Positions 36,353 to 46,052 of a DNA stretch of 64,000 nucleotides are shown in pieces. The DNA is from Planctomicrobium sp051465645 (GTDB lineage Bacteria; Planctomycetota; Planctomycetia; Planctomycetales; Planctomycetaceae): assembly GCF_051465645.1 (NCBI RefSeq), contig NZ_CP195790.1, positions 2,232,001 to 2,296,000 on the forward strand, given 5' to 3'. The translations under genes and the position numbers were made by a program. The notes beneath the pieces were generated by a model. The model was given only the letters and a program-made list of their open reading frames with translations. It did no database searches and was not told the origin of the DNA. Positions within the stretch are counted from its first letter, which is position 1. Every line of letters begins with the position of its first letter.

Positions 36353-39300
36353 TCAGTTCGTGGAAGCGACGTCCCCACTCTGTTCAAGATAGAACAGCAA
36401 GTCGGCAAGTTCCTGAGGAGTGATGGTGCGATCAAATCCTTCCGGCATCAGACTCTTCCCTGATGATTGCAATTCTTCGACTTCAGATCGCAATACAGAT
36501 GTCCGCTCCGCTTTGGCCTTCAACAAGGTCAGACTGTTTTCAGAATCATTGTCGATGAGTCCAGAGAGAACCCGACCATCCACCAGTCCGACGACATAGT
36601 TCAGGTACTTCGGCTCGACTGCTTTATTCGGGTCAAGGATTGCTTCGAACATACTTGCTCTGGTTCTTCCAGTGACGGAAGAAAGGTTCGGCCCGACAAG
36701 CACCCCTTCGCCTCGGAACTGATGGCAGTCGATGCAATGTTTCTGGAAGGCGACCCGACCGCGATTGCTGTCCGTCTTTAACTTCAGAATGTCATCCAGT
36801 TTCACCTGAACGGCAGCAGATGTCGAACCGTGTGCTTTGAGCTGAGCTTTCAGTTTGTCGAGTTGTGGGGAACTCTTCTGACCGAGAAATCGCTGCTGCA
36901 GCGTCAGGTTAATCTCGTTGGGGTTGATGATTTTCTTGTCGATCGCTTCAACAAGAACTTCCAGCCAGTCTGCACGTGAAGCGAGGACATCGAGAATTGA
37001 ACTCCGGACAGTCGGCCGATAACTGCTCCAGCCAGAGACCAGCACCCTTCCAGAATCTGGGCTTCGCAGTCTTCCCAACTTTTGCACGACACCAGCTTGC
37101 AACTCTGCGGAAGAGTTCACAGAAAGCAGGCGTTTGACCAGAGCCAGATCGTCAGCATTCGAGGGGGACAGTGAGCCCAGAAGTTGAACACCAAGCAATC
37201 TCAACCAGTCAGGAGACGTGTCATCTTCAACGATGCGACGCGCCTCGTCGTTGAGTTCATTGGCCTTGTTCTCTTGAAGAGACGCAAACATTTTCCCGTT
37301 ATGCGGATAGCGATTGATTAAATCCAGAGCGATCATTGCATTCGCAAGTCTTTCTCTTTCGCCATCCCATTCTCTGACATAACCAATAACGAACGTTGAC
37401 TCAAGTTTGGCAATCGACTGCTGAAGCAGACCTCGAAGTCTCGCTGCAGATTGCGTGTCTTTCACTGGCTCCTTCGAAACAGCAATCACCGCGTGAGAGA
37501 GATTCGTAGTGTTCAATGAACTATTCAACGCTTCTGTAATCTGACGTGAATTGCCAGATTTCTCCCACATTGCTCCGAATGCTTCGAACACCTTGGGGTG
37601 TTCCCATTCACCGAGTGAAAAGGCCAGTTGGAGCCGGACTGCATCACTGGGGTCATTCACCAACTTCACCAGTTGATCCACGAATTCATCAGACGGCGTT
37701 TTGATTCCCTCAGCCAGCTTCAATGCATGTCGTCGAATGTCTTCCGATTGATCGCCGAAGCAGCTGATCAGGACCTCAGGTTCACACGCGCCTTGATTGT
37801 GCAGTGCATAGAGAGAATGTAATCGAGTGAGGGCCGATGGAGACTTTCGCACTTGCTCTCTCAGAAGTGCATTTGCCTCAGGATTTTTTGCTTCAACAAG
37901 ACGACGTTGTGCTGCATCCCGCACCCAGCCATTTGCATGATTGAGCAACTCGACCAACTGGACCGGAGTGGCTCCCAGCACATCAGGAACTTCCCGATGC
38001 TGGCCGTTCTCGGGGACAACTCGATACAGGCGTCCTCGTCCGTCTCCCAGACGGAGATACGGTTCCAGCTCAATCTGGGCCGCTTTCGGAACCCATTCTG
38101 GATGTTCAATGATGTACCGGTACATATCGACAACCCAAAGAGCTCCATCCGGGCCGGTACGAGCCATAACAGGACGACACCAGCGATCAGTCGATGCCAG
38201 AAAGTCTGGAAGTTCGCCTTCGACATCACGTGTCATCTCGAAGCTGGCACCAGATCGTTTCAGATGGTGGTGCTGAATCAGATTATGGACCGGTTCGCAG
38301 GTGAATCCATGTGAATACTTCTGATCAAGCGGAAGCAGAGAATCACGATAGATCATCCCGGAGCACGCAGATGTGAAGCGGCCGACTCGAGTATGTGGGT
38401 TTGGCTGTGCTTCGATTGTCGCGACTGGAAACACACGTGGGCTCCCTTCGCTTAACAGGACTCGCATGTCAGGCGAGACAAAGTCAGGGTTCCTGCGAAA
38501 GTACCGCTCATCGTAGACGTAATGCCACAACGGATAACTGTTCTGAACCCCGAACCAGTTCCCCCAGTCATCACGGTTTCGACCGAATTGCGATGGTCCT
38601 GAGAGCGGTTCCAACTCACCAGTGGCCGGGTCAAACCGAAAATCGCGACTGCCGACAGGAATGTCTTTCCCGGTGATGTGTGAATGAATCTGACTCTTCG
38701 TGCCGTAACCGGCGTGATGACTGCCGCTCGCACAATGCAGCCAACCGTCCAGTCCCCAACGTAATCCATTGATCCTTAACTGGTGGTTTCCTTCATGAAA
38801 TCCACTGAACAGAACCTTCTTAACATCACAAACACCATCGCCATTCGTATCTTCGGCATAGATGATGTCGGGAGCAGCCGTCACGATGACTCCTTTTCCC
38901 CAGCAAGCGATTCCAGTGGGAAAATTAAGTCCTTCGAGAAACACCGTCGACCGGTCATACTTCCCGGTGTCTTTGGAGCGTTCGAGAATACGAACCCGAC
39001 CACCCGGCTTTCCTTTTCCGTCAAGCCCCAACGGGTAATCGGCCATTTCCGCGATCCAGATTTTGCCATCCAAGGCCCAGTCGATTGCAACAGGGTCAAT
39101 GACATGTGGTTCTGCGGCGACCAATTCAACACGCATTCCCTTGCGGACCTGCCAGGCTGCCAAACTTTCTTCCGGGCTGCGAGGAGGAATTGGTGCAATG
39201 GATTCGTCAGCCACTTGCATCGATGAATCCTGTGCCGTCTTCAAAGGCAGGATTTCCATCTTGCGGTAGAAGAGTTCCGCGCCTTCACATTGCAGCGCCA

Positions 39301-40198
39301 GCCGTCCAGCCGTGAGTGGAACGACAGACTGGTTCGGGCCAATTGGAGCCTTCATATTGACGACATAGTTATTGACTTTGCCATTCACAAGATAGATAGC
39401 GGCATCGCCACGGACGATCACTTCGACGGAGTTCCAACCTTCTTTTTCAAGGGTTTCACTCTTGATCACTCGCGTAACGCCTCCTTTTTTATAGAAGGTC
39501 GAGAATGCTCCTCCGTTCGCTTCGTCGAGAAACTTCTTCTTGCTCGAATCCACAGGCGAGTCACCTGATGTGTAAACAAGGAAGTTGTCCCCTGTGTCGC
39601 CTTCCTGCACCTGACATTCCACACTCATCGGCCAGATTTTTTCCGGGCCGACGACATGGAAAAGAAGACCGGCATCGCGAATCGCATTTTGTCGCGGAGC
39701 GAACTTCTTTTCGCCCCAACGGTATTCAAAGCGGAAACGATAATCGGAGTACGATTTATCAGAGAGAATCACTCCAAATGGCATGTTCTTTCCGGCTGGA
39801 GTGTCTCGGTAGACATGGACTTCTCCATTGCTCACCTGAAAGATTTTCTCAGGATCTTCACCCGGCTTCTGGTTGGCAAGCACGACCTTCCAGCCATCGA
39901 GACTGGTTCCGTTAAACGGAGACTGCCATTCGATTCCCGCTGAATCCGCGATGGCCTTCTCATGAAAGGCCTGACTTGTCGGGATCTTCTTCGATGGCTC
40001 AGAAGCAATACACAGATCCTGATTCCCCATCAGGGAAACAACCAGGCCCAACATCAGTCCCGTGACGACGAATAACCGCTGGCGATCACTTACAAACCAA
40101 CTCAATGAACACCTCTTCCCTGTCATATGCTCTGCGTCATTTGCTCTGCGAGAGACAAATACGGTGAAATGCAAAATTGATCCCAATCGGATCATCAT
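36353..40198 (-). CDS. DUF1080, PVC-type dehydrogenase, HEAT-repeat and cytochrome c fusion protein
   Basis: A 1281-residue exported protein of the planctomycete type. A long N-terminus precedes a hydrophobic signal segment (about 44-60); ATG 40126 is a likely true start. About residues 90-310 form a DUF1080 (3-keto-disaccharide hydrolase/LamG-like) domain (FNGTSLDGWKVV). About 340-750 form a dehydrogenase-like propeller (PVC membrane-bound dehydrogenase family, with IDPVAIDWALDGKIWIAEM and DTNGDGVCDVKKVLFSGF). About 780-1100 hold alpha-helical HEAT-like repeats. The C-terminal haem domain has CIDCH and VGPNLSSVTGRTRASMFEAIL. It likely works in periplasmic breakdown or oxidation of sugars, a known expansion in planctomycetes. 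Single-gene unit with its own terminator. Confidence 0.85.
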   Translation of the reverse strand: MMIRLGSILHFTVFVSRRANDAEHMTGKRCSLSWFVSDRQRLFVVTGLMLGLVVSLMGNQDLCIASEPSKKIPTSQAFHEKAIADSAGIEWQSPFNGTSLDGWKVVLANQKPGEDPEKIFQVSNGEVHVYRDTPAGKNMPFGVILSDKSYSDYRFRFEYRWGEKKFAPRQNAIRDAGLLFHVVGPEKIWPMSVECQVQEGDTGDNFLVYTSGDSPVDSSKKKFLDEANGGAFSTFYKKGGVTRVIKSETLEKEGWNSVEVIVRGDAAIYLVNGKVNNYVVNMKAPIGPNQSVVPLTAGRLALQCEGAELFYRKMEILPLKTAQDSSMQVADESIAPIPPRSPEESLAAWQVRKGMRVELVAAEPHVIDPVAIDWALDGKIWIAEMADYPLGLDGKGKPGGRVRILERSKDTGKYDRSTVFLEGLNFPTGIACWGKGVIVTAAPDIIYAEDTNGDGVCDVKKVLFSGFHEGNHQLRINGLRWGLDGWLHCASGSHHAGYGTKSQIHSHITGKDIPVGSRDFRFDPATGELEPLSGPSQFGRNRDDWGNWFGVQNSYPLWHYVYDERYFRRNPDFVSPDMRVLLSEGSPRVFPVATIEAQPNPHTRVGRFTSACSGMIYRDSLLPLDQKYSHGFTCEPVHNLIQHHHLKRSGASFEMTRDVEGELPDFLASTDRWCRPVMARTGPDGALWVVDMYRYIIEHPEWVPKAAQIELEPYLRLGDGRGRLYRVVPENGQHREVPDVLGATPVQLVELLNHANGWVRDAAQRRLVEAKNPEANALLREQVRKSPSALTRLHSLYALHNQGACEPEVLISCFGDQSEDIRRHALKLAEGIKTPSDEFVDQLVKLVNDPSDAVRLQLAFSLGEWEHPKVFEAFGAMWEKSGNSRQITEALNSSLNTTNLSHAVIAVSKEPVKDTQSAARLRGLLQQSIAKLESTFVIGYVREWDGERERLANAMIALDLINRYPHNGKMFASLQENKANELNDEARRIVEDDTSPDWLRLLGVQLLGSLSPSNADDLALVKRLLSVNSSAELQAGVVQKLGRLRSPDSGRVLVSGWSSYRPTVRSSILDVLASRADWLEVLVEAIDKKIINPNEINLTLQQRFLGQKSSPQLDKLKAQLKAHGSTSAAVQVKLDDILKLKTDSNRGRVAFQKHCIDCHQFRGEGVLVGPNLSSVTGRTRASMFEAILDPNKAVEPKYLNYVVGLVDGRVLSGLIDNDSENSLTLLKAKAERTSVLRSEVEELQSSGKSLMPEGFDRTITPQELADLLFYLEQSGDVASTN

Positions 40199-40336
40199 CT
40201 GGCCATCGGGGGACTCATTCTGAAACGTCCCTCCAGCAGCCAGCAGACCAGTGTACCAACACCGTTCGAGTGGTCAACTGGATCAATTCATATTGATGTT
40301 ACAGAAGCCGCGTTACATGAGTAGCCTTAGAAATGC

Positions 40337-40367
40337 AAAACGACCTCGAGTGAATCACCCGAGGTCG
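40337..40367 (-). terminator. intrinsic terminator of the YTV protein gene
   Basis: CGACCTCG (40341-40348) pairs with CGAGGTCG (40360-40367), with a further inner GTGA/TCAC pairing. On the minus strand it is followed by TTTTGCATTT. It lies 48 nt after the stop. Confidence 0.85.
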
Positions 40368-40414
40368 ACGAAGCTCAAATTGTCAATCTGATGTCTGCGA
40401 CAGACGCTAACCAA

Positions 40415-41752
40415 CTATGTCGTTGGGCCAGTTGTGGCTGGCTGACGAGCTGGAGTCGGGGTCGGTGTCTGCTGAAGAGTCGCTTCTGGCTGCGGAGTCA
40501 TTTGACTTCCGTAGTTTGTTGTCGTCCCACAGTCGCCGTTTGCACATCCGCCGTCAGATGAATCGCAGCACGCTTGTACTGGAACCATGCGACAAACTTC
40601 GTAGGCAACCTGACGAGGAACAACTTTGGAAACCATGCGGGTGACTGTGACAGCTTCCTGACGTGGTGTGCAAGAAGCAACACGACGAGTCACTGTGTAT
40701 GGAACCTGTTTGGCAACGCAGTATGGAACTCGACGGGTCTGGGTTTCGGTCACAACTTTGCATGCCTGAACTGGAATGCGGCAGGTGCGAACTTCGCTGA
40801 CCATCTTGCAGACCCGAACTGGAATCTGGCAGGTCTTGGTCTCGTTCACCCAACGGCAAACCTGAGTCTGGCAGTTCTCGGTGACCTGTTCTGCAACCAT
40901 CTGGCAAACCTGAACCTGAATGTTCTCGGTGACGCATTCAGGAACAACGCGGCAGACCTGCACTGGGCAGTTCTGACGTACCACCTGCGGAACCATTCGG
41001 GTCACAGGAACCTGACACTGAACGACCTGTGGACACCATGCACGGCGATTCACAACGGTTGGTGGGCACTGTGTCATGGAGATGCGTGGGCATCCGTTGC
41101 AGTCACGTGTCATGGTTGGAACGACTCGGCCTGGAATTGTAATTGGCTGATCAACCCATTGACCGACAACGCGATTCACGTTGTGCATTGTTGTCACAGG
41201 TCGCATCACGGTGTAGCACCGTTCCTGATTCACAGTTTCCATCACCTGACGATAAACAGTCCGTGTGACAGGACGGTTTACAACCTGAGTCACTGGACGC
41301 ATGACAGTCCGAGTCACTGGACGGTTCACAGTCTCATAAACCGGACGGCAAACCTGGTAGGATTGCTGCTGGTACTGAGTTTCGTACACAGGGCGTTGAA
41401 CTGTGTACTGCTGCTCCTGATAGCTGGTTTCCACCAGGTTTCGGGAGACCTGATATTGCTCTTCCCGGCAGGCCTGCTCATAGACCGTGCGGTAGCAAGT
41501 CTGCTGCACATCCTGATAGGTCGTGTCCATCACAGTGCGATAGACGGTTTCCTGAACTGGCTCACAGACGGTGTCATAGACGGTGCGGTAGCACGTCTGA
41601 CGCTCAACCTTACACGTGGTGTAGCACGAGGTAGGAGCGCAACACGAAACCGGCATGTAATTGTAACCGACTCCGTGGAACCGCCCGGCTTGGGCAGTTG
41701 ACCCCGCCCAGAGCATGACCGCAGCCGCAGCTCCGAACAGAAGTTGTCTCAT
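40415..41752 (-). CDS. cysteine-rich YTV-repeat cell-wall protein
   Basis: The 445 residues start with a signal peptide (MRQLLFGAAAAVMLWAGSTAQA). The mature part is almost entirely short repeats of Tyr/Thr/Val/Arg with regularly spaced Cys: CYRTVYDTVCEPVQETVYRTV and, in the second half, units of about 10-12 residues such as VQVCRVVPECVTENI and TCQIPVRVCKMVSEV. About 32 cysteines are present. This matches the YTV-type proteins described from the proteinaceous cell wall of Rhodopirellula baltica, which are thought to be disulfide-crosslinked. The last 40 residues are a Thr/Pro/Gln-rich tail. Monocistronic, with a strong terminator. Family by pattern; wall location by analogy. Confidence 0.85.
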   Translation of the reverse strand: MRQLLFGAAAAVMLWAGSTAQAGRFHGVGYNYMPVSCCAPTSCYTTCKVERQTCYRTVYDTVCEPVQETVYRTVMDTTYQDVQQTCYRTVYEQACREEQYQVSRNLVETSYQEQQYTVQRPVYETQYQQQSYQVCRPVYETVNRPVTRTVMRPVTQVVNRPVTRTVYRQVMETVNQERCYTVMRPVTTMHNVNRVVGQWVDQPITIPGRVVPTMTRDCNGCPRISMTQCPPTVVNRRAWCPQVVQCQVPVTRMVPQVVRQNCPVQVCRVVPECVTENIQVQVCQMVAEQVTENCQTQVCRWVNETKTCQIPVRVCKMVSEVRTCRIPVQACKVVTETQTRRVPYCVAKQVPYTVTRRVASCTPRQEAVTVTRMVSKVVPRQVAYEVCRMVPVQACCDSSDGGCANGDCGTTTNYGSQMTPQPEATLQQTPTPTPARQPATTGPTT

Positions 41753-42202
41753 GACAGGTATCCTCCGAACATTCTAATCAGGTGATATTTTTCGCATTCG
41801 CGATCGTCTTCTTCGAATCCTCCTGACCCGAACGTCCGTGCATCCATGCTGCCAAAGCTCTGCGCAGTCTGCAACGATAATTCCATCCTGGAACTTGAGT
41901 TTTGGCAGAGTGTGCTGAGCTTCTGGACTGTTCAACCCGACGATCGTACGTTGGCCGCCGAGTCAACTTGAACAAAAATAGAACTTTCGTGGGCAAGAGG
42001 AGCAAACTCGTCTGCATTCAATGGAAAAGGCGACAAATTCCGAACCGTCTACAGCAGATTCTCCAAACAACCCGATCCTTACGATTTGCCCTGATTTCCC
42101 TGGAAATCCGAAAACTCCGGCAACGACAGATCACATCAAGCTTGTATGATGTTGTGATTGCAAAAGGCCTCGACATGCACCTGATTTTGAAATGGTGATG
42201 AA
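41753..42202. other. 450-nt divergent spacer
   Basis: It lies between the minus-strand YTV gene and the plus-strand DUF4175-like gene and should hold both promoters. Frames of 79 and 98 codons here lack ribosome sites and known motifs. No repeat or hairpin with T-tract was noticed. Confidence 0.4.
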
Positions 42203-45200
42203 ATGGCAGATCCCCGTCTTCTTCGACGACTGGATCAGGTCAGCGATCGTTCGCGACGCTGGAAAAGACTTGCAGCCTCAGCGATCGGGTGGACGGTGCT
42301 GGCCGTCTGTCTCTGGAGCCTGACCCGTCTGGGGGCCTGGCAATCAGCGGACCTTCTGATTCTCCCTGGGGTGATCGCCGTCATCTTGGCGGGTGTCTGG
42401 ACAGGTCGCCGACAGAAACGCGATCTCCATGACGCCGCGTTGCTTATTGAAAAGAATTACCCTGAGCTTGATGGGCGCTTGATCACCGCTGTCGAACAGC
42501 ATCCTCAGGGGCGCCAATGGGATTTCACCTATCTGCAATCTGAATTGCTGAACGAGGTTTTCTCGCACCTGCGGCAGAAGAACTGGCACGAGACGATCAA
42601 TCGGAGCCAACTCCGATGGATACATGCAGTTCATCTCCTAGCGTTTGTAGCTGCTGCCGGAATGGCGTGGACGATTATTTCTCATCGCACTCAGGGAAAC
42701 CCCGGCGACGCCACCGGCAACAACCTGACAGCTCCCAATCCGGCCGCATTCAAAATCGATGTTGAACCAGGCGATGTCGAACTGGAACGAGGAACGCCGC
42801 TTCTTGTCCTCGCGCGATTTACCGGCTCGACCCCGTCGCAGGTTGAACTCGTGACTCGGGACTCAAACGGAGGTGAAGCACGGCTCCCTTTGAACAAGAG
42901 TCTGAATGACCCGTTGTTTGGAGGTCGCGTTCCACAGGTGCAGCGGAACCTGACTTATCACATCGAAGCTGACGGCGAACGAACACCGGATTTTCAGGTC
43001 ACAACATTCGATTACCCTGACCTTGTTCAGGCAGATGCGGTCGTCAATTCCCCGGAGTACACAGGCATCGCCCCCAAATCGATTGCGGACGTTCGCCGTG
43101 TGACTGTCGTTGAAGGTTCTCAACTCGACCTGACCTGCCTGCTCAACAAGCCGGTTAAGTCCGCAAGACTTCAGGCGGAGAATCTCCCTGATGTGGAATT
43201 AACGTCCTCCGAGAAGCACCCGCACACTCAGATGACGTCATGGTCGAAAATGGCCCCCGGTGAGTGGAAATACAAACTCATTCTGGAAGACGAACAAGGC
43301 CGCCAGAACAGGCTTCCCCCGGAGATTCGTGTCTCGGTTGTTGAAAATCGGGCACCGGATCTGAAAGTTGCTTTCCCGGCTAAAGACCTTCGGGTCTCAT
43401 CGCTACAGGAACTTCTGCTCTCGGCTGAGGCGAGCGACGACTACGGACTAAAAGAACTCGGGTTGATCTATCAGCTTCCAACTGGTCAGGAAGAAACACT
43501 GAAACTCAACGACACAGCAAAGCCTGACGAGAAGTCGACAGTGTCTCACCTGCTTGCGTTTGAATCACTCGCCGTTAAACCAGACGATCTGGTGTCTTAC
43601 TACTTCTATGCTGATGACCTTGGGCCCGACGGAATCGTGCGTCGAACCTTCAGTGATCTCTTCTTCGCTGAGGTCCGCCCGTTTGAAGAGATCTTCCGAC
43701 AGGTCCCTCCTTCGAACAGCAATGCTGAAGGTGAACAGGCCGAAGGCGGACCATCACAGCAATTGCTGGAACTCCAGAAACAGGTTGTCACCGGGACATG
43801 GAATGTCATTCGCCGTGAACGCCGCGACCCGCCAACGACACGATTTTCAGGTGAAGTCAACACCCTCGCGGAATCGCAACGTGTCATTCAGCAGCAGGCC
43901 GAGCAACTGGAATCAACGCTGGAAGATCCCCAACTGAAGCAACATGCTCAGCAGGCCATCCGCTCAATGAAAGCCGCAGCCGAATCATTTCAGCAGACGG
44001 TAACGACGAACTCAATTGCGACACTCCCACGTGCCCGAGACGCGGCTCAACAGGCATATCGGGCACTGCTTCAGATGCAGAGTCGCGAGAATCAGGTTTC
44101 CCAATCTCAGAGCCGAAGCGGGAAATCCAGTTCTCAGCAAATGAACCAGCAGATGCAGTCACTGCAACTGAAGAACGATCAGGATCGGTACGAACAGGAA
44201 CGGCAGGCTCAGGCCGAGAAGAGTGAATCCGACCAATCGATGCAGCGCGTTCTAAACCAGCTCAAGGAACTTGCCCAGCGTCAAGCGGACTTGAATGACC
44301 GACTGCGTGAACTGGAATCCGCACTGCGCAAAGCCGAATCGGAAGAAGATAAAGAAGCCATTCAACGTGAGTTAAAACGATTGCAGGAAGAACAGCGTGA
44401 GTTGCTTCAGGAACTCGATGAAGCCAGAGAGCGCATGAATCAGGAGCAGTCCCGATCTGAACTCAACGAGGCACGCCAACAGGCAGAACAGACGAGACAA
44501 CATCTGCAGCAGACGGCTGACGCATTACAAAAAGGGCAAACCTCGCAGGCACTGACTGAAGGGAGCCGCGCTCAGCAGCAACTGGAGAAGCTCGAAGAGC
44601 AAGTCCGCGAGAAAGTGTCAGGTCGTTTTGACAACGCAATGAAGGAACTTCGCGACGACACACGAAAGCTCGCGGATCGTCAGGAGGAGATTTCCAAGTT
44701 GCTGGAGCCTACTCCAAACGATCCAGCAGTCGGGCCGCGTTCGTTGAGGGAAAACAAGGATGCTGATGAAAACCAGCTCGCAGAGCAGATGACGAACCAA
44801 AAGGAGAAACTGAGCGAGATTCTGGAGCGAGCCAAGGACTTAGTGGTTCAATCAGAATCGAGCGAGCCGCTGCTGTCCAAGAAGCTCTACGACACACTTC
44901 GCAACCTCCAGAAGTACGAACCGGAGAAGGCACTCGAACAGGCGGCCATGCTTTCCCGTCGAGGGCTCAAAGGAAATGCAGCAGACTTTGAAAAGCAGGC
45001 GAGTCAGGGGATTGATGAACTGAAGGCCGGAATCGAAGAGGCCGCCGAAAGTATCCTCGGGAACGAAGACTCCGCACTTCGATTGGCACAGCAGGAATTG
45101 TCACAACTGGCCGAATCAATTCGTCAGGAGTTGGAACAAGGAGCTGGATCACCAGAATCTGGACAGTCTCAACAAGACTCGCAACCAGAGAAAATGCCTG

Positions 45201-45991
45201 CCGGTAATTCACAGAAGGACTCGACCAAGCCTGAAGGATCTGAACGCTCCAGTCCAATGAACGAGCCATCGTCAGTTAACTCTCCTCAAGAGGGAGCACA
45301 GAACGGGTCTGAACAAAGCAAAGGCAAGCCAACCGAAGGAATGCCCAATTCCCCCTCCGGTGAGTCTCCGTCTTCCGAGAAATCACAAAGTCCGTCTCAG
45401 GGGGGATCACAAAGCCCGTCGCAGCAACAATCACCGGGGAACCAATCCGGTGGTCAATCCCCAGGCCAACAACAGCAACAACAGACGCAGCAATCAGGGC
45501 AACAAGCTCAGCAGTCTCAACAAGCTCAGCAGGGCCAGCAAGCCGGAGGGATGAACAACGCTCCATCTTTGGCTGACGCATTGAATCAGGCGTTAAACCC
45601 TTCTGGAGCGGGAGGTCCAGGTAACGAGAGTGGCTCTGTACCAAATAGGCCACTATCAGGTGGAGCGTTTCGCGAGTGGTCGGACCGGATGCGGGATGTC
45701 GAAGAAATGCTGACGACTCCGGAACTTCGTGCACAGGCCGCCGCAATTCGTGATCGGGCTCGGCTCGAACGTCTGGAAGTGAAACGCCATTCCAAGCAAC
45801 CAGATAAAGAACTGGTGCGAACTTCCATTTATGGCCCGTTGCTGGATCTCCAGAGGCAGATCGACGAAGAACTGATTCGACGGAATCCAGACAATTCACA
45901 AGTTCCCATCGACCGAGATCTGGTTCCTGATCGCTATCAGCAAATGGTCAAAGACTACTACGAACAACTCTCCCGCAAGCCGCAGGAATAG
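42203..45991 (+). CDS. large DUF4175-like membrane protein with coiled coil and Gln/Ser-rich tail
   Basis: A 1262-residue protein. Two TM helices lie near the N-terminus (about 27-44 and 50-66) and one more at about 148-165 (IHAVHLLAFVAAAGMAWTII). The region about 180-500 is beta-rich and should be extracytoplasmic. About 580-900 is a long, highly charged coiled coil (for example RQADLNDRLRELESALRKAE). About 970-1140 is a low-complexity stretch of Gln, Ser, Gly and Pro. A conserved-looking helical end (about 1150-1262) follows. The arrangement resembles DUF4175 proteins, which in planctomycetes often occur with MoxR/DUF58/VWA genes; none is adjacent here. Function unknown. ATG 42203 has a weak ribosome site. 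Confidence 0.75.
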   Translation: MADPRLLRRLDQVSDRSRRWKRLAASAIGWTVLAVCLWSLTRLGAWQSADLLILPGVIAVILAGVWTGRRQKRDLHDAALLIEKNYPELDGRLITAVEQHPQGRQWDFTYLQSELLNEVFSHLRQKNWHETINRSQLRWIHAVHLLAFVAAAGMAWTIISHRTQGNPGDATGNNLTAPNPAAFKIDVEPGDVELERGTPLLVLARFTGSTPSQVELVTRDSNGGEARLPLNKSLNDPLFGGRVPQVQRNLTYHIEADGERTPDFQVTTFDYPDLVQADAVVNSPEYTGIAPKSIADVRRVTVVEGSQLDLTCLLNKPVKSARLQAENLPDVELTSSEKHPHTQMTSWSKMAPGEWKYKLILEDEQGRQNRLPPEIRVSVVENRAPDLKVAFPAKDLRVSSLQELLLSAEASDDYGLKELGLIYQLPTGQEETLKLNDTAKPDEKSTVSHLLAFESLAVKPDDLVSYYFYADDLGPDGIVRRTFSDLFFAEVRPFEEIFRQVPPSNSNAEGEQAEGGPSQQLLELQKQVVTGTWNVIRRERRDPPTTRFSGEVNTLAESQRVIQQQAEQLESTLEDPQLKQHAQQAIRSMKAAAESFQQTVTTNSIATLPRARDAAQQAYRALLQMQSRENQVSQSQSRSGKSSSQQMNQQMQSLQLKNDQDRYEQERQAQAEKSESDQSMQRVLNQLKELAQRQADLNDRLRELESALRKAESEEDKEAIQRELKRLQEEQRELLQELDEARERMNQEQSRSELNEARQQAEQTRQHLQQTADALQKGQTSQALTEGSRAQQQLEKLEEQVREKVSGRFDNAMKELRDDTRKLADRQEEISKLLEPTPNDPAVGPRSLRENKDADENQLAEQMTNQKEKLSEILERAKDLVVQSESSEPLLSKKLYDTLRNLQKYEPEKALEQAAMLSRRGLKGNAADFEKQASQGIDELKAGIEEAAESILGNEDSALRLAQQELSQLAESIRQELEQGAGSPESGQSQQDSQPEKMPAGNSQKDSTKPEGSERSSPMNEPSSVNSPQEGAQNGSEQSKGKPTEGMPNSPSGESPSSEKSQSPSQGGSQSPSQQQSPGNQSGGQSPGQQQQQQTQQSGQQAQQSQQAQQGQQAGGMNNAPSLADALNQALNPSGAGGPGNESGSVPNRPLSGGAFREWSDRMRDVEEMLTTPELRAQAAAIRDRARLERLEVKRHSKQPDKELVRTSIYGPLLDLQRQIDEELIRRNPDNSQVPIDRDLVPDRYQQMVKDYYEQLSRKPQE

Positions 45992-46052
45992 CGCCGTTCC
46001 AGAAAGAGCTCCAGAGACGCGAACCTGACCTCCCCTTCCTCTCTCCTACAGG

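Noticed and set aside
40574..41701. 375-codon plus-strand frame opposite the YTV gene
   Set aside because: It is the shadow of the repetitive YTV coding sequence; the minus-strand frame has a signal peptide and a known family pattern.
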